In this document: piece after piece, positions 23,526 through 31,696 of the stretch
Layout of the letters: each line of letters begins with the position of its first letter
Position numbering within the stretch: position 1 is the stretch's first letter
NCBI GenBank assembly: GCA_021787475.1
Contig: JAJYLW010000001.1
Coordinates: 124,001-188,000, forward strand
From: Actinomycetes bacterium
GTDB taxonomy: Bacteria; Actinomycetota; Thermoleophilia; BMS3ABIN01
DNA: 64,000 nt
Reading direction: 5' to 3'
Translations under genes and position numbers: made by a program
The notes under the pieces: generated by a model
Told to the model about the DNA's origin: nothing
The model's database searches: none
The model's input: only the letters and a program-made list of their open reading frames with translations

Positions 23526-25334
23526 TCATCCTCTCTCATAGCCTCTTTTCGTAATCATCTTTCCATGTCGGAGTTCAGTTTGGGAGTTGCCGATGATAAT
23601 AATCGTCCGCATGTCAATGCCGGCCGCAGGCAGGCCGTCAAGAACGCCGGCATGAATGGATTCATTGGGGCCACCCGCGTCTCTGACCCAGCCGACCGGG
23701 GTTTCAGGCGGCCGCGCTTCAACAAACATCTTGCGTACATCTGAAAAGAGGGTCTGCCTGTTCTTGCTGGCCGGGTTGTAAAGGCAGACAACCATGTCCG
23801 ACGCGGCCGCGAGACGGGCGCGGCGGATCACCTCGGCGCGCGGGGTCAACAAATCGCTGAGGCTGAGCGTGATGTAATCGTTCATCAGCGGCGCTCCCAG
23901 CCTGGCCGCCGCGATCTGGGCGGCGGTCACTCCTGGAACAACGGCAACGCGGACACCATCCTCGCCGGCGGCCCGTTCGAGAAGCGGCCCCGCCATGCCG
24001 TACACGCCCGCGTCGCCACTGGAGACAAGGGCAACAGTGCGCCCACCGGCAGCCAGTTCAAGGGCCTGCCGGCAGCGGTCAAGCTCGGTGCCCATCGCCC
24101 CGGAGATATATTCCTTGCCGGGAAAAATCAGGCTCAGCTGTTTGACGTAAGTGCGATAACCAATGACCACCTCGGACGCCTCGATCGCCCGGCGCGCCTC
24201 TTCGGTGAGCAGCGCCGCGGTGCCGGCGCCCGCGCCAATAACAAAAATGCGGTTATCTTTTTTCCCCGGCGGCAAACCGTCCGTAGCGGCCGCCAGCGCC
24301 ACCGTCACCGGGCCGGCAATCGTCTTGCCCGCCAGCAGGTTCCCCCGTTTCCCGGCCGCCAGCAGGGCCGCCGGCTCGCAGACGGCAGCGGTTCCCACCT
24401 GTTTCTCCACGAAGGCCGACCCGGGCCGGTTCACGGCCTCCAGCTCGTCAGGCGAATAAAAGACAAGCCCGGCCTCGAGCTCAGCGGCGGCGGCGGCAAG
24501 CCCGGGTTCATTCCGCTTTGCCTCGACAGTGGCCAGCACGCCAACTGCGCGCCGGTCAACGCCGGTTTCCCGGCAAACGCTGCTGATAGCGTCGATGATG
24601 GTTTTCGCACTCGCTCCGCGGCGGCAGCCAACGCCGGCCGCCACCGACCGGCAGACCAGCCGCGCTGTCGGTATCCGTGGAAGCAGTTCGCCGGCGCGGG
24701 CTGCTTCGGATCCGTTGCCTGGTGTTTCGAAAGTGACAAGCAGCCTGGCGGCAAAGTCACCGCAATCTTCGCCGGAGGGAATCCAGTGATATCCGGGCAT
24801 TCCCGGATCCTGCGGCGCCTCGATGCACACCGGCCTGCCGTCGATCAGCAAGGAGGCAACCTTGCGCAGCTGACGGCGATCATCAACAACGGCGCCCAGG
24901 CGGCGTGCCACCTCGTCGGGCGCCACCAGGCCCCGAACATCACTGGCCGTCGTTATCACCGCCGCGGCGCCGAGAAAATCGGCAATCTCCCGGGCAAAAG
25001 CATTGGCGCCGGCGGCGTGGCCGCCGAGCAATGGCACCACGTGTCTGCCATTCTCATCAATAACGATCACAGCCGGATCATCCTGCTTGGACTTAAGACA
25101 TGGAGCCAGCACCCGAAAGACGATGCCGGCCGCCATCACGCAGACAGCTGTTTCGCCGGCCGCGAAGCTCTGCGGTAATGCCTCGCTGATGCTGTCAAAG
25201 GGATCGCAATGGCGGCAGCCCAGACTTTGGCACCGGGGCAGGTGCGCCACCCCGCCGAAGCAGTCGCGCAGCTTCAGGGCAAGCAGGGCGCCGCCGGCAG
25301 TTAGCGAGAAATAACTGATGCGGCGGCCGTTCAC
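23526..25334 (-). CDS. cbiGH: Fused cobalt-precorrin-5A hydrolase (CbiG) and precorrin-3B C17-methyltransferase (CbiH)
   Basis: A 602-residue fusion. Residues 1 to about 350 are CbiG, which opens the delta-lactone and releases acetaldehyde (AAGIVFRVLAPCLKSKQDDPAV, then PLLGGHAAGANAFA). From about 362 (RIFVIGAGAGTAALLT) to the end is CbiH, an SAM-dependent ring-contracting methyltransferase (VALVSSGDAGVYGMA, VVPGVTAAQIAAARLGAP, DMVVCLYNPASKNR). The two act close together in ring contraction. Its start overlaps cbiF by 4 bp. Fusions of these two enzymes are known elsewhere. Confidence 0.94.
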   Translation of the reverse strand: MNGRRISYFSLTAGGALLALKLRDCFGGVAHLPRCQSLGCRHCDPFDSISEALPQSFAAGETAVCVMAAGIVFRVLAPCLKSKQDDPAVIVIDENGRHVVPLLGGHAAGANAFAREIADFLGAAAVITTASDVRGLVAPDEVARRLGAVVDDRRQLRKVASLLIDGRPVCIEAPQDPGMPGYHWIPSGEDCGDFAARLLVTFETPGNGSEAARAGELLPRIPTARLVCRSVAAGVGCRRGASAKTIIDAISSVCRETGVDRRAVGVLATVEAKRNEPGLAAAAAELEAGLVFYSPDELEAVNRPGSAFVEKQVGTAAVCEPAALLAAGKRGNLLAGKTIAGPVTVALAAATDGLPPGKKDNRIFVIGAGAGTAALLTEEARRAIEASEVVIGYRTYVKQLSLIFPGKEYISGAMGTELDRCRQALELAAGGRTVALVSSGDAGVYGMAGPLLERAAGEDGVRVAVVPGVTAAQIAAARLGAPLMNDYITLSLSDLLTPRAEVIRRARLAAASDMVVCLYNPASKNRQTLFSDVRKMFVEARPPETPVGWVRDAGGPNESIHAGVLDGLPAAGIDMRTIIIIGNSQTELRHGKMITKRGYERG

Positions 25335-26170
25335 GCCTCTGCCTTCCCGTTGCGGCGTCCAGGCTCGCGGCCCTTGCGAAATCCGTGGGAAAAATCTCCC
25401 GCGTATAGCATGGATTCATCGCCTTTCTGTTCCAGAGCGGCGCCCACCAGGATAATCGCGGTGCTGTTAATGCCTTCCTTTTTCATCGCCGCCGCCAGCT
25501 GCGCCAGGCGCGTGCGGATTATCTTCTCGTCCGGCCAGCTGGCCCGTTGCACTACCGCCACCGGCGTTTCGGGAGGATAATGCCGCTCCAGCTTTGCCTG
25601 CACCTTTGCCGCCAGGCCGGCGCTTAAAAAGATTGCCATGGCCGCCTGGTGCTCTGCCAGAGAGCTGATATCTTCCCGCTCCGGCGCCGGCGTCCTGCCG
25701 GCCGCCCTGGTGATGATCACGGTCTGGGAAACACCCGGCACGGTCAATTCGACAGGAAGGGCGGCGGCGGCGGCGGCCAGCGACGAGACGCCGGGAATGA
25801 CCCGGGCGCTGACACCGGCCTGCCCAAGCCTGGCAATCTGCTCTTTTATGGCGCCAAAAAGAGAGGGGTCGCCGCTGTGGAGCCGCACCACCTTCCGCCC
25901 CCTGCGGTTTTCCTTGACCATTATCTTTATTATGTCATCGAGGCAGAGGCGTGAGCTGTCAACCAGGTCCGCCTTCCGGTTCAGCGCCAGCAGAACCGGG
26001 TTGATCAGGGAGCCGGCATATATAATCGTGTCCGCCTGCTCAAGCAGACGCATTCCTTTTAGCGTGATCAGCTCGACGTCGCCGGGACCGGCGCCGACGA
26101 AATAAACAACATTCTTCGTTCCACGTTTCGCGTCTTGCGTCTCCTCTGTGCTTTCAATCTTCTCTACCAT
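25331..26170 (-). CDS. cbiF: Cobalt-precorrin-4 C11-methyltransferase
   Basis: A 279-residue SAM-dependent tetrapyrrole methylase: VYFVGAGPGDVELITLKG near residues 22-39, YAGSLI, VRLHSGDPSLFGAI and GVSSLAAAAAAL are the CbiF/CobM landmarks. The fold begins at residue 22. Residues 10-20 (EETQDAKRGTK) are encoded by a heptanucleotide array. No ATG, GTG or TTG lies between residue 1 and the fold, so this array-derived segment must be translated. The start codon itself lies in a second array that also forms the end of cbiL. Confidence 0.93.
   Translation of the reverse strand: MVEKIESTEETQDAKRGTKNVVYFVGAGPGDVELITLKGMRLLEQADTIIYAGSLINPVLLALNRKADLVDSSRLCLDDIIKIMVKENRRGRKVVRLHSGDPSLFGAIKEQIARLGQAGVSARVIPGVSSLAAAAAALPVELTVPGVSQTVIITRAAGRTPAPEREDISSLAEHQAAMAIFLSAGLAAKVQAKLERHYPPETPVAVVQRASWPDEKIIRTRLAQLAAAMKKEGINSTAIILVGAALEQKGDESMLYAGDFSHGFRKGREPGRRNGKAEA
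26116..26145. repeat. Heptanucleotide array inside the 5' end of cbiF
   Basis: Units GTTCCAC, GTTTCGC, GTCTTGC and GTCTCCT on the plus strand are translated as part of the CbiF N-terminus on the minus strand. Confidence 0.75.
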
Positions 26171-26243
26171 CAGCCATCCGGTTTTTCGGGTTTATCCAGC
26201 ATCCAGGATCCGGCATCCGGTTTTTCACCATCCACCATCCGCT
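26167..26243. repeat. Heptanucleotide array spanning the cbiL stop and cbiF start
   Basis: Units GCATCCA, GGATCCG, GCATCCG, GTTTTTC, ACCATCC, ACCATCC keep the 7-nt period. On the minus strand they encode the last ~20 residues of CbiL, its stop, and the cbiF ATG. Confidence 0.82.
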
Positions 26244-26991
26244 CATTGGGTTGAATCCATACAATTGCAAAGTAGGGGAGCTTCTCGGCGGTGGCGCGGT
26301 CCAGCGGACTGATGATCTTCTCATCGGCGCCGCCCAGTTCGACGGCGGCGCCGGCGCGGCTCCAGGCGTCAAACTCATCAAGCAGGTCAAAAGCGGCCAG
26401 CGGCATCGCCCTCGGCTTGAGAATGACAATCGAAGCATTCATTCCGATCGCGGCTCCAAGCGACCTGACGTCGGCGCCGGTAATCACGCTGGTGGGCGTG
26501 TCTCCCGACGCCAGCGGCAGACCGGCGGCGGCGGCGGCGGCGCTCATGGCCGGGACGCCCGCCACCACCTTGACCGGCCCCGGATACCTGACAGCCAGGT
26601 AGCCAAACGTGCTGTAAAACAAGGGGTCGCCCAGCGACAGGCAGGCGATATTCCCATCCCGGCCTGCTGCCGCCAATAGCCGGGCGGCGTCCGCATGCGC
26701 CCGCTCAAGCCGCTGCCGGTTCCTGGTCATCGGCATCAGCAGTGGCAGTTCTTTTTTGCCTCCGTCCACATACCGGCGCACGGTTTCAAAGGCGCGGCTG
26801 GCGCCTCCCTGGCGGTGAATCGGAAAAGCGAGAACCGGAGCTGCGCGAATTACCTCGACCGCCCTGATGGTTACCAGGCCCGGATCGCCTGGCCCCACGC
26901 CTACTCCGAATAAAGTTCCGAGTTCCGAGCCCCGCGTTCCGAGTTTCCCGGTTTTGGGTTTGAGGCTTGTGGTTTCGGGTTTATTCGACAT
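26170..26991 (-). CDS. cbiL: Precorrin-2 / cobalt-factor II C20-methyltransferase
   Basis: A 273-residue SAM-dependent methylase adding the C20 methyl group that is later lost in ring contraction. Landmarks: LFGVGVGPGDPGLVTI (27-42), LPLLMPMTR, IACLSLGDPLFYSTFGYL and VVAGVPAMSAAAAAAGLPL. Residues 9-26 and the final ~20 residues (from about 254) are both encoded by heptanucleotide arrays. Codons 2-30 contain no ATG, GTG or TTG, so the array-derived N-terminus must be translated from the ATG at 26991. Confidence 0.93.
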   Translation of the reverse strand: MSNKPETTSLKPKTGKLGTRGSELGTLFGVGVGPGDPGLVTIRAVEVIRAAPVLAFPIHRQGGASRAFETVRRYVDGGKKELPLLMPMTRNRQRLERAHADAARLLAAAGRDGNIACLSLGDPLFYSTFGYLAVRYPGPVKVVAGVPAMSAAAAAAGLPLASGDTPTSVITGADVRSLGAAIGMNASIVILKPRAMPLAAFDLLDEFDAWSRAGAAVELGGADEKIISPLDRATAEKLPYFAIVWIQPNERMVDGEKPDAGSWMLDKPEKPDG

Positions 26992-27076
26992 TCGTCATTT
27001 GCCATCCGACATTGGGCTTTTCATTCCGTATTCCAAAATCCGCCTTCCTCATTTGAATCATCCGCCATCCGGTTAT
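26914..27076. repeat. Long heptanucleotide array between cbiET and cbiL
   Basis: Starting AGTTCCG, AGTTCCG, the units drift through AGTTTCC, GGTTTTG, GGTTTGA, GGCTTGT, GGTTTCG, CATTCGT, CATTTGC and CATCCGA to CCATCCGG. It is about 160 bp, the longest array seen. It covers the cbiL start and touches the cbiET stop. Confidence 0.8.
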
Positions 27077-28293
27077 TTGTCGCCGGTAAAGATAATCACC
27101 GGGTTGCTCTCGGTCCAGGCGTGGCCTTCGCCGTGGGCAATGGCGACCCGCGTCGCCCGACGACGCCTGAGCCCCGAGCTGGCAAACAGTTGATGAACAA
27201 CCTTTTTAGTGCTTGACAGCATCGCCGTGACGGCAACGCGGCCGCCGGTGTTGATTCTATCGATGGCGGCGTTAAAAATCTCCGCCAGCATGCCCTCGTG
27301 GCCGCCGACAATCACCAGATCAGGCCGCGGCAGCCCGCTAAAACAGGTGGGCGCGGCCGCGCACTCGATCTGAACGCCGGCGCCGAAGCGGGCGGCGTTC
27401 GCCTCGATCAAGGCGCACGCCTCTGGATTTTTGTCAATCGCGATCACGCGCGCCCGCGGAGCCATCAGCGCGCATTCAACCGCGTAGGAGCCGGTGCCAG
27501 CGCCCACATCCCAGATGACTCGCCTTAGATTCGGCTGCGCCTTGGCCATCAGCACGGCGCGGACCTCGCTCTTTGCCATCGGCACCCCTTCCGTCCGCGC
27601 CCAGAGCCGGTCGGGAATTCCCGGGGCAGCGGCCTCCCCCCCCGGCAGAACGCTTTTTTCATTACCGGTTTTTGGCAACAGCAGCAAAAGCGAATGCCCG
27701 GGGAAATCGCCGCCGGCGGCATCAGCCAGGGAACCCCGCCAGAGCCGCTCATCATCGCCGCCCAGGAGGGATCCCACTACGGCGCCAGCGGCTGCCGCCC
27801 CCTGTTTTAACAACTGCCCGGCGACGGCCTGGGGCGGCATGCGCTCATCACAGAAAAACAGCACCGGTCCCGGGCCTGCCGGCAGCCGTTCCGGGCGGTC
27901 GCGCCCGTGCAGCGAGACCATGCGCCAGTCCGTCCATGGGAGCGCCAGCCGCGCGGCCAGCAGTTGCACGGAAGAAATGCCGGCCGTTACTTTTACTTTG
28001 TCTCCGAAATGTGATTTCAGAAAAGGCATGATGCTATAGCACCCCGGATCGCCGCTGACAAGCACGGTCACATCCGACTCCACCAGCCTGGGCGCAATGA
28101 ACCGGCGCACCGCTTCCAGGTCTGCGCCAATGGCAAATTTTTCAGTCCTGGCCGGCGCCAGCCTGAGCAGGCTGCGGCCTCCGGCGACGAAACGGCTCGT
28201 CTCAATCAGCCGCCGCGCCTGCGCGGTCAGCAGCTCTTCCGTGCCCGCGCCGGTGCCAATGACGTATATGCTATGTAGCTTTGCGTTTACCAT
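27073..28293 (-). CDS. cbiET: Fused cobalt-precorrin-7 C5-methyltransferase and C15-methyltransferase/decarboxylase
   Basis: A 406-residue fusion equivalent to CobL. The N-terminal CbiE half (1 to about 205) is a tetrapyrrole methylase (SIYVIGTGAGTEELLTAQ, VLVSGDPGCYSIMPFL). The C-terminal CbiT half has a Rossmann methyltransferase fold with WDVGAGTGSYAVECAL and RVIAIDKNPEAC. Together they methylate C5 and C15 and decarboxylate the C12 acetate side chain. It lies between cbiD and cbiL on the minus strand; the paired-palindrome element separates it from cbiD. Confidence 0.93.
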   Translation of the reverse strand: MVNAKLHSIYVIGTGAGTEELLTAQARRLIETSRFVAGGRSLLRLAPARTEKFAIGADLEAVRRFIAPRLVESDVTVLVSGDPGCYSIMPFLKSHFGDKVKVTAGISSVQLLAARLALPWTDWRMVSLHGRDRPERLPAGPGPVLFFCDERMPPQAVAGQLLKQGAAAAGAVVGSLLGGDDERLWRGSLADAAGGDFPGHSLLLLLPKTGNEKSVLPGGEAAAPGIPDRLWARTEGVPMAKSEVRAVLMAKAQPNLRRVIWDVGAGTGSYAVECALMAPRARVIAIDKNPEACALIEANAARFGAGVQIECAAAPTCFSGLPRPDLVIVGGHEGMLAEIFNAAIDRINTGGRVAVTAMLSSTKKVVHQLFASSGLRRRRATRVAIAHGEGHAWTESNPVIIFTGDK

Positions 28294-28337
28294 AATTTAA
28301 CCTAGCAGACGAGGCTCAACCAGACACACACCAGGAG

Positions 28338-28440
28338 ATGGCAGGCTTACCGGTAGATGGCAGGCTTTCCAGCCTGCCTTTGGGAGACCTTATTTATGCA
28401 CAACCCTCCCGCATCTGCACAGGCTAAAAGCCTGTGCCTA
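28338..28440. repeat. Dispersed paired-palindrome element, copy 2
   Basis: The same two palindromes as at 8726-8812 occur at 28359-28378 and 28417-28437. The connecting segment is related (TGGGAGACCTTATTTATGCACA here, split as TGGGAGACCTTAT plus TTATGCACA). An extra partial first arm (ATGGCAGGCTTACC) sits at 28338-28351. It lies between cbiET and cbiD. Confidence 0.8.
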
Positions 28441-28471
28441 CCGTCACCGCATCTATCATCCCGGCCCACGC

Positions 28472-29605
28472 CTACCAATCTGCCTTCCCCACGATCGCGC
28501 CACCGCCATCCGTTAAAAAAACCTCCACCTTCAAGCCAAATTCCTTTGACGCCTTCGCCGCCGACCGCCGGGCCACCTCATCCAGAACCTCTCTCCTGCC
28601 GGCCTCAAGAAGCTTCTTGATCGCCGCCTCGGTGGTCGGCAACAGGGCCAGGGCCCGGGCCTGGCGGCCGCTTAATCCGCAGGATCCGGCTGCATCAGCC
28701 ACCACGTCAAGGGGCGCCGGCGACCGGCGCGAATGGGTGTCAAAATTGCCGCGCGCCAGTTTGGCCAGCTTGGCGGCATGGCCGAGTAGCGCCAGTCGCC
28801 GGAAGCCGCGCCCGGCGGCCGCCTCCATCATCATGCCGAGGAAATTGCCCGCCTGCACAATCGCCACCGGATCAAATCCGGCGGCAACTGCTGCTTTCTC
28901 CCCTTTCGCCCCCGGCACCAGCACCGGCACCCTAACTCCGGCCGCCCGCGCCACGTCAAGCTGAGGCAGCAACGATTCCTGGTAGGCGACCCGGGACCAG
29001 GGCTCGACGCGGCCGGTTGTCCCCAGGATGCTGAGGCCGCCGGCGATGCCAAGCTTCGGGTTAAAAGTCCGCGACGCCAGTTGTTCGCCTCCGGGAATGG
29101 AGATAATGACTTCAGCTCCGCGGGGAAGCACCCGCCGCGCCTCATCCCGGATATGCCTGAGCGGAACCGGGTTGATTGCCGGCCGCCCCGGCCTGATGGC
29201 AAGCCCTTCCCTGGTCACTCGGCCGACGCCTTCGGCCCCGTCAACGTAAAAGCGCCCGTCCTGCCGGGCAACGACACAGGCAAAAATCCGGGCGCCGCCG
29301 GTGATATCCGGGTCGCTGCCGGCGTCCTTGCGCACCGAGCAGACTCCCTCACGGTGGATGACGGCTTTAAAACCGGCTGTCTCACCGTTGGGCAGCGTTA
29401 TCTCAACCGCGCCCGGCTTCTCCGGGCTGCCGGGGTGCGTCCCGTCCTTGCCTGCCCCGCAGGAAACGCCGCCTGCCGCCACCGTCAGGGCCGCCGCCCG
29501 CGCCGCTGCCTGGGCGCAGGCGCCGGTTGTAAACCCGCGCCGCTGACCATTAACAGATTGTCTCCGGTTTCCTGTTTCGGGTTTCAAATTCGGTTCCAGG
29601 TTCAA
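28472..29605 (-). CDS. cbiD: Cobalt-precorrin-5B C1-methyltransferase
   Basis: A 377-residue enzyme of the oxygen-independent pathway. The CbiD signature RRGFTTGACAQAAARAA lies at residues 22-38. ISIPGGEQLASRTFNPKLGI, LSILGTTGRVEPWS and LLGHAAKLAKLARG follow as expected. The only usable start codons are TTGs at residues 1 and 7, both inside a heptanucleotide array that encodes the first ~16 residues. CbiD is diagnostic of the anaerobic route. It follows cbiO. Confidence 0.93.
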   Translation of the reverse strand: MNLEPNLKPETGNRRQSVNGQRRGFTTGACAQAAARAAALTVAAGGVSCGAGKDGTHPGSPEKPGAVEITLPNGETAGFKAVIHREGVCSVRKDAGSDPDITGGARIFACVVARQDGRFYVDGAEGVGRVTREGLAIRPGRPAINPVPLRHIRDEARRVLPRGAEVIISIPGGEQLASRTFNPKLGIAGGLSILGTTGRVEPWSRVAYQESLLPQLDVARAAGVRVPVLVPGAKGEKAAVAAGFDPVAIVQAGNFLGMMMEAAAGRGFRRLALLGHAAKLAKLARGNFDTHSRRSPAPLDVVADAAGSCGLSGRQARALALLPTTEAAIKKLLEAGRREVLDEVARRSAAKASKEFGLKVEVFLTDGGGAIVGKADW

Positions 29606-29612
29606 GAGTTCA
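29560..29612. repeat. Heptanucleotide array covering the cbiD start
   Basis: Units GTCTCCG, GTTTCCT, GTTTCGG, GTTTCAA, ATTCGGT, TCCAGGT, TCAAGAG are in register. On the minus strand they encode the first residues of CbiD, including its TTG start. Confidence 0.8.
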
Positions 29613-29748
29613 AAAAGATTGAAGAAAATATTAACTTGCTGTCAATTATTTGTTTTACTGCTCGTCCCATTAGCTCGGGTATCTGTCTTCCAGAATGACA
29701 TTTTGCCGGCGAGTCTGATTAAGTTGTATGAGCAGTAAGCTCAAGCGC

Positions 29749-30630
29749 TCAAAATTCTCGCATGTCAATCGTCAAACGTGAAACGTTCTCTTCGTCTCGC
29801 CTGGTCAATCGGACCGATTCCCTGTCCTCAAGCAACTCTTCCAATTTCCGCTGCGCCATGCCTACCGTCAGCGGCAGCTCGTCGAGATCAGGAAGCATGT
29901 CAAAGAGGTAAGAGATGCGCGGCAGGCGCAGGTGGCAGCGCCCGATCAGCCCCGGGTCGCGGAAAACTTCGCGCAGCGGACCTTGGGTCGCAACCGTCCC
30001 CCGGTTAAGCAGGCAGGCGGTTTCAGCATAAAGCGGCACCAGATCAACGTCATGGGTAGCCATCACGACTGTCATGCCTTGCCGGTGAAGACCGAGCAAA
30101 ATCCGCATCAGCGTCTCTTCGCCCCGCGGGTCGAGGCTGGCGGTCGGCTCGTCCAGCACCAGCACGCGCGGCTCCATCGCCAGCACGCCGGCAATGGACA
30201 GGCGCTTCTTCTGACCGTAGCTGAGATGATGAATGGGGCGCTCAAGCAGGTCGCCGATCCCCACCTGCGCCGCCGCCCGCTGCGCGCGCCTGAGTGCTTC
30301 GTTATCGCTCAGGCCCTGGTTGCGCGGCCCGTAGCAAATATCATCGAGGACCGTCGGCGCAAAAATCTGGTCGTTGGGATCCTGGAAAACAAAGCCGACG
30401 ATTCCGTTGACTTCGTCAAAGGTTTTCTTGCCCACGCCGATCCCGGCGACGCTGACGCTGCCGGCCTGAGGCTCCAGCAGTCCGTTGATGTGCTTAAGCA
30501 GGGTTGATTTGCCTGAACCGTTGGCGCCCATTAACGCCAGGAACGACCCCGCCGGAACCTCAAGGCTGACGCCGCTTAAGGCCGCGGCCCCGCCCGGATA
30601 GGAGAAATGGATGTCTTCGAGAATGATCAA
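29749..30630 (-). CDS. cbiO: Cobalt ECF/ABC transporter ATP-binding protein
   Basis: The ATPase that powers the CbiMNQO cobalt importer. Seen: Walker A GANGSGKST, Q-loop FQDPNDQIF, signature LSYGQKKRLSIAG, Walker B VLVLDEPTASLDP, and the switch His in ATHD. The best start is the TTG at 30630, overlapping the cbiQ stop (TTGA), giving 293 residues and the normal IILEDIHFSYPGG N-terminus. A longer frame from 30696 reads through cbiQ. The C-terminal residues NVSRLTIDMREF are encoded by a CGTTTCA-type array. Confidence 0.93.
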   Translation of the reverse strand: MIILEDIHFSYPGGAAALSGVSLEVPAGSFLALMGANGSGKSTLLKHINGLLEPQAGSVSVAGIGVGKKTFDEVNGIVGFVFQDPNDQIFAPTVLDDICYGPRNQGLSDNEALRRAQRAAAQVGIGDLLERPIHHLSYGQKKRLSIAGVLAMEPRVLVLDEPTASLDPRGEETLMRILLGLHRQGMTVVMATHDVDLVPLYAETACLLNRGTVATQGPLREVFRDPGLIGRCHLRLPRISYLFDMLPDLDELPLTVGMAQRKLEELLEDRESVRLTRRDEENVSRLTIDMREF

Positions 30631-31394
30631 AAGCTGCCCGCCAGTGAGAGATAGGCCAGCGCCGCCGCCAGCGCCGCCGCCGCCATGAGCGCCCACCTGT
30701 CGATCCGGCCCAGCTGTGGCAGGCTGCCGGCCGCCACCGGCCCGGCGCCGCGGCAGCGCATCGCCTCCGCCGAGCGCAGGCCGCGCTCATAAACCTCGAG
30801 AAACAGGGAGCCGCCCAGCATGCGGCTGCTTGCCAGGCCCCGCCCCCGGGATGACCATCCCAGCCGCGTCCGCTGGGCGTCGCGCATCCGCAGCAGCTGG
30901 GCTCTTAAATCAAAAATGTACCGATAAGTCAATAACACGACCTCGACGAAAATATCCGGCGTCCGGAACCATTTCATTGCCAGGCAGAGCCGATGAAGCG
31001 GCGTCGAAACGCCGAGAACGACAATCACCATGCCGCCGGCAATGATCCTGAGTGACAGGAACAAGCCGTGGAAAAGGCCGTCCCGGTGCAGGTCAAACGG
31101 CCCCAGGGAGGCAAACACCTCTCCTCCATGGAAAACGGTCTGGCTCGCGACCACGAAAATGGCAAAAGTCGAGGGAAAGGCAATCAGCAGCAGCCGCCGC
31201 CGGTAAGGCGTGCGGCCGGCCAGCAAGAGCAGACCCATCAAGGCAATGATGGCAACCTGCGCCAGCGGCGTGCGTGAAATCAGGTTAACGATCAGAAAAG
31301 CAGCCGCGGCCGAAAGCTTGACGCGCGGATCGATGCGGCCCAGAAAGCCGCTGGCGCCGGCGATAACGCTAGGGCTCTGATGCCGGCCGCTCAC
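30627..31394 (-). CDS. cbiQ: Cobalt ECF transporter transmembrane protein
   Basis: A 255-residue polytopic protein and the T component coupling CbiO to the CbiMN substrate module. It has several hydrophobic segments (AAAFLIVNLISRTPLAQVAIIALMG-like) and the EcfT motifs near the C-terminal half (AQRTRLGWSS, then LRSAEAMRCRGAG), which contact the ATPase. It overlaps cbiN by 4 bp and cbiO by about 4 bp, as expected for a stoichiometric complex. Confidence 0.92.
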   Translation of the reverse strand: MSGRHQSPSVIAGASGFLGRIDPRVKLSAAAAFLIVNLISRTPLAQVAIIALMGLLLLAGRTPYRRRLLLIAFPSTFAIFVVASQTVFHGGEVFASLGPFDLHRDGLFHGLFLSLRIIAGGMVIVVLGVSTPLHRLCLAMKWFRTPDIFVEVVLLTYRYIFDLRAQLLRMRDAQRTRLGWSSRGRGLASSRMLGGSLFLEVYERGLRSAEAMRCRGAGPVAAGSLPQLGRIDRWALMAAAALAAALAYLSLAGSF

Positions 31395-31696
31395 GATCCG
31401 GCCTGCTTCCCGCTACGGTGATCATTGGCACCGCGGCGCTCCCCTTCGCCCGGATTAAACAGGGCGCGCCAGTAATAACCGATGGCAAATCCAGCCACGG
31501 CGCCGCCGGCGCAAAAAACAAACAGCTGCAGGTCGCCGGTAAGGTTCCAGGGAAGCAGCCGTGACTGGCTGACGCCTGCTTTTTGCGCCAGGCCGCCAAC
31601 GACGGTGTCGTCGGTCCCCAGCCACCTGCCGCTGGTGGCAAACACGGCGGCAATAAAAACGAGTGCCGCGGTGGCGATTGCAAGCCGCCGCTTCAC
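31391..31696 (-). CDS. cbiN: Cobalt transporter accessory subunit, CbiN-like
   Basis: A 101-residue protein with two membrane helices (about 7-20 and 55-75) around an extracytoplasmic loop that starts WLGTDDTVVGGLA. Loop and second helix (LQLFVFCAGGAVAGFAIGYY) match the CbiN/PDGLE layout loosely. It overlaps cbiM and cbiQ by 4 bp each. Position and topology make it the small subunit needed by CbiM for metal uptake. Sequence similarity to standard CbiN is weak, so the name rests partly on context. Confidence 0.82.
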   Translation of the reverse strand: MKRRLAIATAALVFIAAVFATSGRWLGTDDTVVGGLAQKAGVSQSRLLPWNLTGDLQLFVFCAGGAVAGFAIGYYWRALFNPGEGERRGANDHRSGKQAGS

